The position numbers and the translations under genes are program-made. This document shows, one piece after another, positions 1 to 8,888 of a stretch of 64,000 nucleotides of DNA. Every line of letters starts with the position of its first letter. Positions within the stretch are counted from its first letter, which is position 1. Source of the DNA: Streptomyces tendae (GTDB lineage: Bacteria; Actinomycetota; Actinomycetes; Streptomycetales; Streptomycetaceae); contig NZ_CP043959.1 in the NCBI RefSeq assembly GCF_008632955.1, forward strand, positions 2,046,001 through 2,110,000. The letters are read 5' to 3'. The notes below the pieces were generated by a model. The model was not told where the DNA came from, made no database searches, and saw only the letters and a program-made list of their open reading frames with translations.

Positions 1-87
1 GTCGCGGTCGAAGACGATGCAGCGGGAGGACGTGGTGCCCTGGTCGATGGCGGCGATGAACGGGCCGGCGGTGTGGGCGTCGGTCAC
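1..87 (-). CDS. glpK: glycerol kinase, N-terminal fragment (cut by window edge)
   Basis: Only the first 29 codons are inside the window. Read leftwards from a GTG at 87 they give a short variable N-terminus and then FIAAIDQGTTSSRCIVFDRD, the phosphate-1 nucleotide-binding motif at the start of FGGY-family glycerol kinases (ATP + glycerol to glycerol-3-phosphate). It lies 83 bp downstream of glpF on the same strand, the usual Streptomyces gyl operon order (facilitator, then kinase), so it is probably cotranscribed and under GylR control. The start is chosen because the kinase motif follows within about 10 residues. Confidence 0.9.
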   Translation of the reverse strand, partial: MTDAHTAGPFIAAIDQGTTSSRCIVFDRD

Positions 88-170
88 GGTGTGCTCCTGG
101 AAGTTCCTTGGTTACGGGGCAGTGGGTACGGCGCTTCTACAACGATCGCGGTGAAGGGCGATGCGGTCAT

Positions 171-965
171 CTATGCGAAGGCGACGTTGTAGACGCCGGC
201 CGCGATGGCGCCGCCGATCAGCGGACCGACCACCGGGACCCAGGCGTACGACCAGTCGGAGCCGCCCTTGTTGGGCAGCGGCAGCAGGGCGTGGATGATG
301 CGGGGGCCGAGGTCACGGGCGGGGTTGATGGCGTAACCGGTCGGGCCGCCCAGGGACAGACCGATCGAGACGACCACGAGCGCCGTGATCAGACCGCCCA
401 GCACGCCGAGGCCGTTGCCCGCGTCGTTCAGGCCCTGCGTGAGGACGGCGAGCAGCAGCACGAAGGTGCCGATGATCTCCGTGGCGAGGTTCTGCACCGT
501 GTGCCGGATCTCCGGGCCGGTGGAGAAGACGCCGAGCACCGGGCCCGCGCCCTTCTCCTGCGCCTCGACGGCCTTGGCGGCGGTCGTCTGGGCACCCGGT
601 CCGCCCACGATCTCCTTGTCGGTGAGGTGGGCGTGGAACTGGCCGTAGTAGGCGAGCCACACCAGCGTGGCGCCGATCATCGCGCCGAGGATCTGCGCGG
701 CGAAGTACGTCGGAACGTTGGCCCACCCGCCGTCCTTGATGGCGAGCGCGAGGGTCACGGCCGGGTTGAGGTGGGCGCCGGAGAGCGGCCCCGATATGTA
801 GACCGCCGTCATGACGGCGAAGCCCCAGCCGAAGGCGATGGCGAGCCAGCCGGCGTTGCGGGCCTTGGAGGCCTTGAGCGTCACGGCGGCACACACACCG
901 CCGCCGAGCAGGATGAGTATGGCGGTACCGATGGTCTCGCCGATGAAGATGTCGGAGCTGGACAC
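171..965 (-). CDS. glpF: glycerol uptake facilitator (aquaglyceroporin)
   Basis: 264-residue MIP-family channel for facilitated glycerol entry across the cytoplasmic membrane. Both pore half-helix motifs are visible: [11 protein letters not shown] in the first half and [13 protein letters not shown] in the second, the latter with the Asp after NPAR that is typical of glycerol facilitators rather than strict aquaporins. Several hydrophobic helices span the protein and the length is normal for the family. It is the first gene of a leftward operon with glpK. A roughly 400-bp upstream region carries a GylR-like operator at 1091-1109 and a possible -10 (TAGAGT, 1073-1068). Confidence 0.95.
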   Translation of the reverse strand: MSSSDIFIGETIGTAILILLGGGVCAAVTLKASKARNAGWLAIAFGWGFAVMTAVYISGPLSGAHLNPAVTLALAIKDGGWANVPTYFAAQILGAMIGATLVWLAYYGQFHAHLTDKEIVGGPGAQTTAAKAVEAQEKGAGPVLGVFSTGPEIRHTVQNLATEIIGTFVLLLAVLTQGLNDAGNGLGVLGGLITALVVVSIGLSLGGPTGYAINPARDLGPRIIHALLPLPNKGGSDWSYAWVPVVGPLIGGAIAAGVYNVAFA

Positions 966-1090
966 CCGCGACTCCTTTGTCCTTCGTCCAGGGAAGCCGA
1001 CCCCCGGGTCCCTCCGGGGATTGGCGCCCTCAGGGGTGAGAGCGTTGCCGGCCCTTGGCGTTGTCCCACTCTAGCGCGTATTGCCGGTAG

Positions 1091-1109
1091 GTGTTCGACA
1101 ATGCCGACC
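1091..1109 (-). promoter_or_regulatory. candidate GylR operator upstream of glpF
   Basis: The sequence GTGTTCGACAATGCCGACC is a near copy of the perfect inverted repeat upstream of gylR at 2182-2202 (left half GTGTTCGg/aCAATGCCGA). A TAGAGT -10 candidate for leftward transcription lies at 1073-1068, so a bound repressor would sit over or just upstream of the promoter. The rest of 966-1366 has no gene; it also holds the hairpin at 1252-1292. Confidence 0.55.
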
Positions 1110-1251
1110 GATGGACGGGAGTCTTGCCCGGTGCCAGGGATGCGTCAAGGGTCTTGGTTGTCGAAAGTGCGATCGTTATTGATCGTCGAGAGCCGCTGTA
1201 AGCGGTCGTGATCGCCAAGGCCGGTCGGGCTCCGTCGCGCGGCGCCGCGCG

Positions 1252-1292
1252 CGTGCGGGCGGTGTCCGCCGCTGCCCGGTGCCGCCCGCGCA
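1252..1292 (-). terminator. candidate terminator downstream of gylR
   Basis: GC-rich inverted repeat with arms GCGGGCGG (1255-1262) and CCGCCCGC (1282-1289), extendable by wobble pairs, about 75 bp past the gylR stop. There is no T tract, as is common in Streptomyces. Confidence 0.35.
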
Positions 1293-1366
1293 CGACTGCG
1301 ACCCGGGTCCGCCCCTGAGGCGTCCGGGTCCTGTGTGATCCGTGAGGGGTGCGGGGGCCCGCCCGC

Positions 1367-2129
1367 TCAGAAGCGTCCGGCGCCCAGGTCCCGCGACACC
1401 GCGCGGGCGCAGTCCCGTACCGCGGCGATCAGCTCGGACCGCAGCTCGCCGTCCCGGCGCAGCCGCTCCACCGCCCCCGTGATGCCGACCGCCCCCACCG
1501 GCATCCGCCGCCGGTCGTGGATCGGCGCGGCGAGGGAGGCCACACCCTCCCAGGTCTCCTCCACGTCCGCCGCGTAGCCCCGGGCGCGGGTGAGGTCGAG
1601 GAGGTGCTCGAAGGCGTCCGGGTCGCAGACGGTGCGGTCGGTGAACGCCTTGCGGTCGGCCTCCAGGGCCTCGCTGTGCGCGACCGGGTCGTACGCCGAC
1701 AGGACCTTGCCGAGGGCCGTGGAGTGCAGCGGCTGCATCGCCCCGATCTCCAGCACCTGCCGGCTGTCGTCGGGCCGGAAGACGTGGTGGACGATCAGCA
1801 CGCCTGCTGGTGCAGCACCCGAGGTAGACGCTCTCGCCGCTGGAGCGGGCCAGGTCGTCCGTCCACACCAGGGCGCGGGCCCGCAGCTCGTGCACGTCCA
1901 GGTAGGTGGTGCCCAGGCGCAGCAGCTCGGCGCCCAGCTGGTAGCGGCCGGAGGCCTCGTCCTGCTCGACGAACCCCTCCTGCTGGAGTGTGCGCAGGAT
2001 GCCGTGGGCGGTCCCCTTGGCGAGGCCCAGCGAGGAGGCGATGTCCGACAGGCCGAGTCGTCGCTCGCCGCCCGCGAGCAGGCGCAGCATCGCCGCCGCC
2101 CGTTCGAGCGACTGGATGTTCCGTGCCAT
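1367..2129 (-). CDS. gylR: IclR-family regulator of the glycerol operon, reading frame broken twice
   Basis: GylR represses the gyl (glpF-glpK) operon and its own gene. The N-terminal part reads MARNIQSLERAAAM with a winged helix-turn-helix (about residues 20-60); the C-terminal effector domain includes VLIVHHVFRPDDSRQ and WEGVASLAAPIHDRR. Start ATG 2129 follows GGAGG. The frame is lost in a 35-bp stretch near 1790-1822, where the expected SVYLGVLHQQGVLIVHH is spread over all three frames. Restoring one G to each of two G runs (GGG to GGGG, GG to GGG) gives an uninterrupted 254-residue protein, which is the length I recall for GylR. I therefore infer two sequencing deletions, not a true pseudogene. 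Confidence 0.85.
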
Positions 2130-2181
2130 CGCCGTACTGCCTCCGTCCCCTTCGAGCGTCGACGCGCGACGTCCGCTGCCG

Positions 2182-2202
2182 GTGTTCGGCAATGCCGAAC
2201 AC
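2182..2202. promoter_or_regulatory. perfect inverted repeat, candidate GylR operator before gylR
   Basis: Arms GTGTTCGG and CCGAACAC separated by 5 bp (CAATG) form a perfect palindrome about 50 bp upstream of the gylR start. IclR-type regulators bind such sites and GylR is known to be autoregulated. The half-copy upstream of glpF at 1091-1109 supports the assignment. Confidence 0.6.
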
Positions 2203-2350
2203 TACCGGTCCATGCCGACCTCTCGCTAATGGTCGGTCATGATCGGTCGGGTCACCCCCGCGCCGACCGTCGCCCCCCGGCCATCTTCGTCCGCCCCGTG
2301 GACGCCCCCGACGCGAGGGGTCGGTCCCGGATACCCTGACGGCGTGCGCC

Positions 2351-2388
2351 CTGCCGGGGAAGCTCGAACAGGTGACTTTCCCGGGCAG
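2351..2388 (+). promoter_or_regulatory. stem-loop in the metH leader
   Basis: An 11-bp stem with one mismatch (CTGCCGGGGAA at 2351-2361, TTCCCGGGCAG at 2378-2388) encloses a 16-nt loop ending in AGGTGAC, 41 nt before the metH ATG. A possible -10 (ATACCCT, near 2333) would place it near the 5' end of the transcript. Its position suggests leader regulation or mRNA stability. I cannot match it to a named riboswitch class. Confidence 0.35.
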
Positions 2389-2429
2389 CCGCAAAGCCGA
2401 CAGCCGTCGCACCTGAGGGAGCCCTTTTC

Positions 2430-5400
2430 ATGGCCTCGTTGCCGCTGACCCCTTCCACCGACAGCCGGACCCGCGTGTCCGCGCTCCGAGAGGCGCTCGC
2501 CACCCGTGTGGTGGTCGCCGACGGGGCCATGGGCACCATGCTGCAGGCCCAGGACCCGACTCTCGAGGACTTCCAGAACCTCGAGGGCTGCAACGAGATC
2601 CTGAACGTGACCCGTCCGGACATCGTCCGTTCGGTCCACTCCGAGTACTTCGGCGCGGGCGTCGACTGCGTCGAGACCAACACGTTCGGCGCCAACCTCA
2701 CCGCTTTGGGCGAGTACGACATTCCCGAGCGTGTTCTGGAGCTGTCCGAGGCGGGCGCCCGCATCGCCCGCGAGACGGCGGACGAGTTCACCGGCCGCGA
2801 CGGCCGGCCCCGCTGGGTCCTCGGCTCCATGGGCCCGGGCACCAAGCTGCCCACCCTCGGCCACACCACCTTCGGCGCCATCCGCGACGCCTACCAGCAG
2901 AACGCGGAGGGCCTGCTCGCGGGCGGCGCGGACGCCCTGCTGGTGGAGACGACCCAGGACCTGCTGCAGACCAAGGCGTCCGTCGTCGCCGCCCGCCGCG
3001 CCATGGAGGCCGTCGGCCTCCAGGTGCCGCTGATCGTGTCGGTGACGGTGGAGACCACCGGCACCATGCTGCTGGGGTCGGAGATCGGCGCGGCGCTGAC
3101 CGCGCTGGAGCCGCTGGGCATCGACATGGTCGGCCTGAACTGCGCGACCGGTCCCGCCGAGATGAGCGAGCACCTGCGCTACCTGGCGCGCCACTCCCGC
3201 GTCCCGCTGTCGTGCATGCCGAACGCGGGCCTTCCGGAGCTGACGAAGGACGGCGCCCACTACCCGCTGACCGCGCCCGAGCTGGCGGACGCCCAGGAGA
3301 CGTTCGTGCGGGAGTACGGGCTGTCGCTGGTGGGCGGCTGCTGCGGCACGACGCCGGAGCACCTGCGCAGGCTGGTGGAGCGGGTGCGGGACATGGCACC
3401 GACGGAGCGGCGGCCGCAGCCCGAGCCGGGGGCGGCGTCGCTGTACCAGAGCGTGCCGTTCCGGCAGGACACCTCGTACCTGGCGATCGGTGAGCGGACC
3501 AACGCCAACGGCTCGAAGAAGTTCCGCGAGGCGATGCTGGAGGCCCGCTGGGACGACTGCGTGGAGCTGGCCCGGGAGCAGATCCGTGAGGGCGCGCACA
3601 TGCTGGACCTGTGCGTGGACTACGTCGGCCGGGACGGCGTGGCCGACATGCGGGAGCTGGCGGGCCGTTTCGCGACCGCCTCCACGCTGCCGATCGTGCT
3701 GGACTCCACCGAGGTGGACGTGATCCGGGCGGGCCTGGAGAAGCTCGGCGGCCGCGCGGTGATCAACTCGGTGAACTACGAGGACGGCGACGGCCCCGAG
3801 TCCCGCTTCGCACGGGTGACGGAGCTGGCGCGGGAGCACGGTGCGGCGCTGATCGCGCTCACCATCGACGAGGAGGGCCAGGCCCGCACGGCGGAGAAGA
3901 AGGTCGAGATCGCCGAGCGGCTGATCGACGATCTGACCGGGAACTGGGGGATCCGCGAGGAGGACATCCTCGTCGACTGTCTGACCTTCACGATCTGCAC
4001 GGGTCAGGAGGAGTCCCGCAAGGACGGCGTGGCGACCATCGAGGGCATCCGGGAGCTGAAGCGCCGCCACCCGGACGTCCAGACCACCCTGGGCCTGTCG
4101 AACATCTCCTTCGGGCTGAACCCGGCCGCCCGCATCCTGCTGAACTCGGTCTTCCTGGACGAGTGCGTGAAGGCCGGCCTGGACTCGGCGATCGTGCACG
4201 CGAGCAAGATCCTCCCGATCGCCCGGTTCAGCGAGGAAGAGGTGACCACCGCCCTCGACCTGATCTACGACCGCCGCTCCGAGGGCTACGACCCGCTGCA
4301 GAAGCTCATGCAGCTGTTCGAGGGCGCCACCGCCAAGTCGCTGAAGGCGGGCAAGGCCGAGGAACTCGCCGCGCTGCCGCTGGACGAGCGGCTCAAGCGC
4401 CGCATCATCGACGGCGAGCGCAACGGCCTGGAGGCCGACCTGGACGAGGCGTTGCGGACACGTCCGGCGCTGGACATCGTCAACGACACCCTGCTGGACG
4501 GCATGAAGGTGGTCGGCGAGCTGTTCGGCTCGGGGCAGATGCAGTTGCCGTTCGTGCTGCAGTCGGCCGAAGTGATGAAGACCGCGGTGGCCCACCTGGA
4601 GCCGCACATGGAGAAGACCGACGAGGCGGGCAAGGGCACGATCGTGCTGGCCACGGTGCGCGGCGACGTCCACGACATCGGCAAGAACCTCGTCGACATC
4701 ATCCTGTCGAACAACGGCTACAACGTGGTCAACCTGGGCATCAAGCAGCCGGTCTCCGCGATCCTGGAAGCCGCCGACGAGCACAAGGCCGACGTGATCG
4801 GCATGTCGGGTCTGCTGGTGAAGTCCACGGTGATCATGAAGGAGAACCTGGAGGAGCTCAACCAGCGCGGCCTGGCCGCCGACTACCCGGTCATCCTCGG
4901 CGGCGCCGCCCTCACCCGCGCCTATGTCGAGCAGGACCTGCACGAGATCTACCAGGGCGAGGTCCGCTACGCCCGCGACGCCTTCGAGGGCCTGCGCCTG
5001 ATGGACGCCCTCATCGGCATCAAGCGCGGCGTCCCCGGCGCCACGCTCCCCGAGCTGAGGCAGCGCCGGGTCCGCGCGGCCACCGTGGAGATCGAGGAGC
5101 GGCCCGAGGAGGGCAGCGTCCGCTCCGACGTGTCCACCGACAACCCGGTGCCGCAGCCGCCGTTCTGGGGCACCCGCGTGATCAAGGGCATCCAGCTGAA
5201 GGAGTACGCCGGCTGGCTGGACGAGGGCGCGCTGTTCAAGGGCCAGTGGGGCCTTAAGCAGGCCCGGACCGGCGAGGGACCGACGTACGAGGAGCTCGTG
5301 GAGACCGAGGGCCGGCCGCGGCTGCGCGGCCTGCTGGACCGGCTCCAGACGGAGAACCTGCTGGAGGCGGCCGTGGTCTACGGCTACTTCCCGTGCGTCT

Positions 5401-5942
5401 CCAAGGACGACGACCTGATCATCCTCGACGAGCAGGGCAACGAACGCACCCGGTTCACCTTCCCGCGCCAGCGCCGTGGCCGCAGGCTCTGCCTGGCGGA
5501 CTTCTTCCGCCCGGAGGAGTCCGGCGAGACCGACGTCGTCGGCCTCCAGGTGGTCACCGTCGGCTCCCGCATCGGCGCGGAGACCGCCCGGATGTTCGAG
5601 GCCAACGCCTACCGGGACTACCTGGAGCTGCACGGCCTGTCCGTGCAGCTGGCCGAGGCGCTCGCCGAGTACTGGCACGCCCGGGTGCGCTCCGAGCTCG
5701 GTTTCGCGGGCGAGGACCCGGCCGTGATGGAGGACATGTTCGCCCTGAAGTACCGCGGCGCGCGCTTCTCCCTCGGCTACGGCGCCTGCCCGGACCTGGA
5801 GGACCGCGCCAAGATCGCCGACCTGCTCCAGCCGGAGCGCATCGGCGTGCAGCTCTCCGAGGAGTTCCAGCTGCACCCCGAGCAGTCCACCGACGCCATC
5901 GTGATCCACCACCCCGAGGCGAAGTACTTCAACGCCCGCTGA
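2430..5942 (+). CDS. metH: cobalamin-dependent methionine synthase
   Basis: 1170-residue cytoplasmic enzyme that moves a methyl group from 5-methyltetrahydrofolate via cobalamin to homocysteine. Domains in order: homocysteine domain (about 1-330) with zinc ligands Cys238 (GLNCATG) and Cys304/Cys305 (GGCCGTTPEH); pterin domain (about 355-615, starting GERTNANGSKKF); cobalamin cap and Rossmann domains (about 650-870) with base-on ligand His748 in GDVHDIGKN; AdoMet reactivation domain (about 905-1170) containing KYRGARFSLGYGACPDL. All four modules are present at normal length. Start ATG 2430 follows GAGGGA. No terminator is clear before the HAD gene except the hairpin at 6019-6047. Confidence 0.97.
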   Translation: MASLPLTPSTDSRTRVSALREALATRVVVADGAMGTMLQAQDPTLEDFQNLEGCNEILNVTRPDIVRSVHSEYFGAGVDCVETNTFGANLTALGEYDIPERVLELSEAGARIARETADEFTGRDGRPRWVLGSMGPGTKLPTLGHTTFGAIRDAYQQNAEGLLAGGADALLVETTQDLLQTKASVVAARRAMEAVGLQVPLIVSVTVETTGTMLLGSEIGAALTALEPLGIDMVGLNCATGPAEMSEHLRYLARHSRVPLSCMPNAGLPELTKDGAHYPLTAPELADAQETFVREYGLSLVGGCCGTTPEHLRRLVERVRDMAPTERRPQPEPGAASLYQSVPFRQDTSYLAIGERTNANGSKKFREAMLEARWDDCVELAREQIREGAHMLDLCVDYVGRDGVADMRELAGRFATASTLPIVLDSTEVDVIRAGLEKLGGRAVINSVNYEDGDGPESRFARVTELAREHGAALIALTIDEEGQARTAEKKVEIAERLIDDLTGNWGIREEDILVDCLTFTICTGQEESRKDGVATIEGIRELKRRHPDVQTTLGLSNISFGLNPAARILLNSVFLDECVKAGLDSAIVHASKILPIARFSEEEVTTALDLIYDRRSEGYDPLQKLMQLFEGATAKSLKAGKAEELAALPLDERLKRRIIDGERNGLEADLDEALRTRPALDIVNDTLLDGMKVVGELFGSGQMQLPFVLQSAEVMKTAVAHLEPHMEKTDEAGKGTIVLATVRGDVHDIGKNLVDIILSNNGYNVVNLGIKQPVSAILEAADEHKADVIGMSGLLVKSTVIMKENLEELNQRGLAADYPVILGGAALTRAYVEQDLHEIYQGEVRYARDAFEGLRLMDALIGIKRGVPGATLPELRQRRVRAATVEIEERPEEGSVRSDVSTDNPVPQPPFWGTRVIKGIQLKEYAGWLDEGALFKGQWGLKQARTGEGPTYEELVETEGRPRLRGLLDRLQTENLLEAAVVYGYFPCVSKDDDLIILDEQGNERTRFTFPRQRRGRRLCLADFFRPEESGETDVVGLQVVTVGSRIGAETARMFEANAYRDYLELHGLSVQLAEALAEYWHARVRSELGFAGEDPAVMEDMFALKYRGARFSLGYGACPDLEDRAKIADLLQPERIGVQLSEEFQLHPEQSTDAIVIHHPEAKYFNAR

Positions 5943-6018
5943 CCGGCCCCCGCCGGTGCCCCCAGCGGTCACACCAGGCATGTCCGACGCGCACGACGTA
6001 CACTGGTCGGTCCACCGC

Positions 6019-6047
6019 AGGCCGGTTCCCTTCGTGGGAACCGGCCT
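6019..6047 (+). terminator. hairpin between metH and the HAD gene (terminator or leader element)
   Basis: Perfect 12-bp stem AGGCCGGTTCCC / GGGAACCGGCCT with a 5-nt loop. It follows a TACACT hexamer (5999-6004) that could be a -10, so it may instead be a 5' leader hairpin of the next gene. No T run follows. Confidence 0.4.
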
Positions 6048-6072
6048 GATCGTCCCTCAAGGAGGTATGTGG

Positions 6073-6774
6073 ATGACCAGTACGGTCCCCGCGCTCGGAA
6101 CACTTACGGCCCAAGGCTCGGCACTCCAGGCGGTGCTCCTGGACATGGACGGCACCCTGGTGGACACCGAGGGCTTCTGGTGGGACGTCGAGGTGGAGGT
6201 CTTCGCCTCCCTCGGCCACACCCTCGACGAGGCCTGGCGGCACGTCGTGGTCGGCGGTCCCATGACCCGCAGCGCGGGCTTTCTCATCGAGGCGACCGGT
6301 GCCGACATCGGGCTCGACGAACTCACGGTGCTGCTCAACGACGGCTTCGAGAGCCGCATCGACCACGCCCTGCCGCTGATGCCGGGCGCCGCACGGCTGC
6401 TCGCCGAGCTGGCCGAGCACGAGATCCCGACGGCGCTCGTCTCCGCCTCGCACCGGCGCATCATCGACCGGGTGCTGCCCATCCTGGGCCGTGAGTACTT
6501 CGCCCTGTCCGTCGCCGGCGACGAGGTGCCGCGCACCAAGCCGCACCCCGACCCCTACCTCGCGGCCGCCGCCGGACTGGGCGCCGACCCGGTGCGGTGC
6601 GCCGTGATCGAGGACACGGTCACCGGTGTCACCTCCGCCGAGGCCGCCGGGTGCCAGGTCGTCGCGGTGCCGTCGGTGGGTCCCATCACCCCGGCCGCCC
6701 GGCGCGCGGTGGTCTCCTCGCTCGACGCCGTTGACCTGGCCTTCCTGCACGGACTGATGACGGACCTGCGCTAG
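6073..6774 (+). CDS. HAD-superfamily phosphatase (beta-phosphoglucomutase-like)
   Basis: 233-residue haloacid dehalogenase-fold hydrolase. Motif I is LLDMDGTLVDTEG with the nucleophile Asp24 and acid/base Asp26; motif II lies in LVSASHRRI, motif III Lys in PRTKPHPDPYL and motif IV in CAVIEDTVTGV. An alpha-helical cap between motifs I and II places it in the subfamily with beta-phosphoglucomutase and phosphoglycolate phosphatase, so it probably removes phosphate from a small metabolite; the substrate cannot be read from the sequence. The ATG at 6073 is preferred to the one at 6067 because AAGGAGG ends 7 nt before it. It follows metH on the same strand. Confidence 0.88.
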   Translation: MTSTVPALGTLTAQGSALQAVLLDMDGTLVDTEGFWWDVEVEVFASLGHTLDEAWRHVVVGGPMTRSAGFLIEATGADIGLDELTVLLNDGFESRIDHALPLMPGAARLLAELAEHEIPTALVSASHRRIIDRVLPILGREYFALSVAGDEVPRTKPHPDPYLAAAAGLGADPVRCAVIEDTVTGVTSAEAAGCQVVAVPSVGPITPAARRAVVSSLDAVDLAFLHGLMTDLR

Positions 6775-6999
6775 TCGTTCACCCAGCGTGCGAAGGCGCC
6801 GGAGCCGGCATGCGCGGCGCCCCTCCCCGGGGCCGGACGCCCGCGCCGCACGCATGCGTTCCGGTCGCCGGCGGTCGTCTTCGAGGGCCGCCGCACCCCT
6901 TTTCACATGTGATCTTCACCACATGCGCACGCGTTGGCAACGATGTCCGGGCGTGCATCCCACCCGATTTCGGAGATCACCGGCGCGCCGCTGTGTCCC

Positions 7000-7023
7000 G
7001 ATTGGTGGGAAGCTGCACCAATC
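7000..7023. promoter_or_regulatory. inverted repeat in the 443-bp region before the binding-protein genes
   Basis: Perfect 8-bp arms GATTGGTG and CACCAATC with an 8-bp spacer, about 100 bp upstream of a TAGTGT -10 candidate (7120-7125). A second repeat, CATGTG-N8-CACATG, lies near 6907-6926. Both could bind regulators. No gene is seen in 6775-7217. Confidence 0.35.
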
Positions 7024-7217
7024 CTTCCCCGGTCATCCCTGTCGGTCCGTTCACACCTGGTTCCACTGCGTGATGAGGACCCAACTCCGGGCGCCGCGAA
7101 CCCTCCTGCGGGCGCGGACTAGTGTCGTCGCGAGAAGCTCACCCCTCCCTGCGATCCGCTGCGTCACCCCTGCATGCCGGATCGCTCGGAGTCGACACGT
7201 CCTGGAGAAACTCGAGC

Positions 7218-8825
7218 ATGAACCGCAAGACTTTGGTGCTGGCGGCCGCGATGGGCCTGCTCGCGCCGGTGCTCGCCGCCTGTGGTGACACGGAGAGCGG
7301 CAGCGGCGACGGCGACGCGATCGTCGTGGGCACCACGGACCGGTTCACCGCCTCCGAGGAAGAGGGCCTCGCGCCCCTCGACCCCGCCTGGGCCTACGAC
7401 GTCGGCACCTGGAACATCCTGCGGCAGACCGTGCAGACCCTCATGGTGCAGCCCCGCGGTGACGGCGAGCCGGTGCCCGAGGCCGCCCAGTCCTGCGGCT
7501 TCACGGACGCCGGCAACGAGCGGTACAGCTGCACCCTGCGTGACGGGCTGAAGTTCTCGAACGGCGACCCGATCACCGCGCAGGACGTGAAGTACTCGAT
7601 CGACCGCGCCATCTCCCTCGAAGGCGACAGCGGTGTCTTCGCGCTGCTGTCCACCGTCGACACCGTCGAGACGCAGGGCGACCGCGAGGTGATCTTCCAC
7701 CTCAAGGCGGCCGACGCCACCTTCCCGTACAAGCTGTCCACCCCGGTCGCGGGCATCGTCAACCAGGACGACTACGCCAAGGACAAGCTGCGCGAGGGCT
7801 TCGACGTGGACGGCTCCGGCCCGTACACGATGAAGAGCGAGGTCAAGGACGGCGTCCTGGTCAAGGCCACCTTCACCAAGAACCCCTCGTACAAGGGCGT
7901 TCTCGAGGTGAAGAACGACAAGGTCGAACTCGCGGCCTTCGACAGCGCCGAGTCCATGGGTGACGCGCTGGAGAAGGGCGACATCGACGTCGCCAGCCGC
8001 AGCATGTCGCCGCAGCAGATCCAGGACCTGTCCACCGCCTCCGACGGCGACGTCGAACTGGTGGAGTCCCCGGGTCTCGAGATCCGCTACCTGGCCTTCA
8101 ACACCAAGGCCGAGACGGTGAAGGACAAGGCCGTCCGCCAGGCGATGGCCCAGGTGATCAACCGCGACGAGCTCGTCGCCAAGGTCTACGGCAGCCAGGC
8201 CGAACCGCTGTTCTCCCTGGTGCCCGCCGGCGTCACCGGCCACTCCAACGCGTTCTTCAACAGGTACGGCGACCCGGACGTGGCCAAGGCCCGCGAGCTG
8301 CTCCAGGACGCCGACATCGACACCCCGGTGAAGCTCACGCTGCACTACACGACCGACCACTACGGTCCTGCCACCAAGGCCGAGTTCGAGCAGCTCAGCA
8401 AGCAGCTCAACGACAGCGGCCTGTTCCAGACGGACACCGCGGGCGCCACCTGGGACAAGTTCCGTCCGGCCGGCCAGAAGGGCAAGTACGACGTCTACGG
8501 CATGGGCTGGTTCCCGGACTACCCGGACGCCGACGCCTTCGTCGCGCCCTTCCTCGACGAGGACAACTTCCTCAACTCGCCCTACGTGAACACCGAGGTC
8601 CGCAAGGACCTGATCCCCGAGTCGCGCCGCCAGGCCGACCGGCTCGCGGCCTCGAACGCGTTCACGGACATCCAGGACATCGTCGCCGAGGACGTCCCCC
8701 TCCTGCCGCTGTGGCAGGGCAAGCAGTACCTCGCCGCCCGTGACGACATCACCGGTACGGCGTACGCGCTCAACTCCTCCTCGACGCTCCAGCTCTGGGA
8801 GCTCGGACGCGGAGTCAGCGGCTGA
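7218..8825 (+). CDS. ABC transporter substrate-binding lipoprotein, family 5 (peptide/nickel type)
   Basis: 535-residue secreted lipoprotein of the OppA/DppA family. Lipobox LAAC with lipidated Cys22 follows a short hydrophobic signal peptide. The mature part has family-5 features: CTLRDGLKFSNGDPITAQDVKYSID, internal SGPY, and C-terminal VPLLPLWQGKQYLA. The ATG at 7218 follows GGAGAAA and gives a proper signal peptide; a longer frame reading would bury it. The next gene is a clear paralogue. No permease or ATPase genes are adjacent, so the pair must work with a transporter encoded elsewhere or act as ligand sensors. Confidence 0.9.
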   Translation: MNRKTLVLAAAMGLLAPVLAACGDTESGSGDGDAIVVGTTDRFTASEEEGLAPLDPAWAYDVGTWNILRQTVQTLMVQPRGDGEPVPEAAQSCGFTDAGNERYSCTLRDGLKFSNGDPITAQDVKYSIDRAISLEGDSGVFALLSTVDTVETQGDREVIFHLKAADATFPYKLSTPVAGIVNQDDYAKDKLREGFDVDGSGPYTMKSEVKDGVLVKATFTKNPSYKGVLEVKNDKVELAAFDSAESMGDALEKGDIDVASRSMSPQQIQDLSTASDGDVELVESPGLEIRYLAFNTKAETVKDKAVRQAMAQVINRDELVAKVYGSQAEPLFSLVPAGVTGHSNAFFNRYGDPDVAKARELLQDADIDTPVKLTLHYTTDHYGPATKAEFEQLSKQLNDSGLFQTDTAGATWDKFRPAGQKGKYDVYGMGWFPDYPDADAFVAPFLDEDNFLNSPYVNTEVRKDLIPESRRQADRLAASNAFTDIQDIVAEDVPLLPLWQGKQYLAARDDITGTAYALNSSSTLQLWELGRGVSG

Positions 8826-8888
8826 CCTACCTGTAGGCAGGGATCCGGGTGCCCTGTTCCGGACCCACGGAACGACAAGGCATCACTC

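Noticed and set aside
2343..2429. Cobalamin riboswitch before metH
   Set aside because: Only a short GGGGAA/GGTGA resemblance; the B12-box and the multistem fold cannot be drawn in under 90 nt.
2226..5981. 1251-codon minus-strand frame opposite metH
   Set aside because: Mirror frame of metH third-position bias; composition is His/Arg/Leu/Val-rich with no domain.
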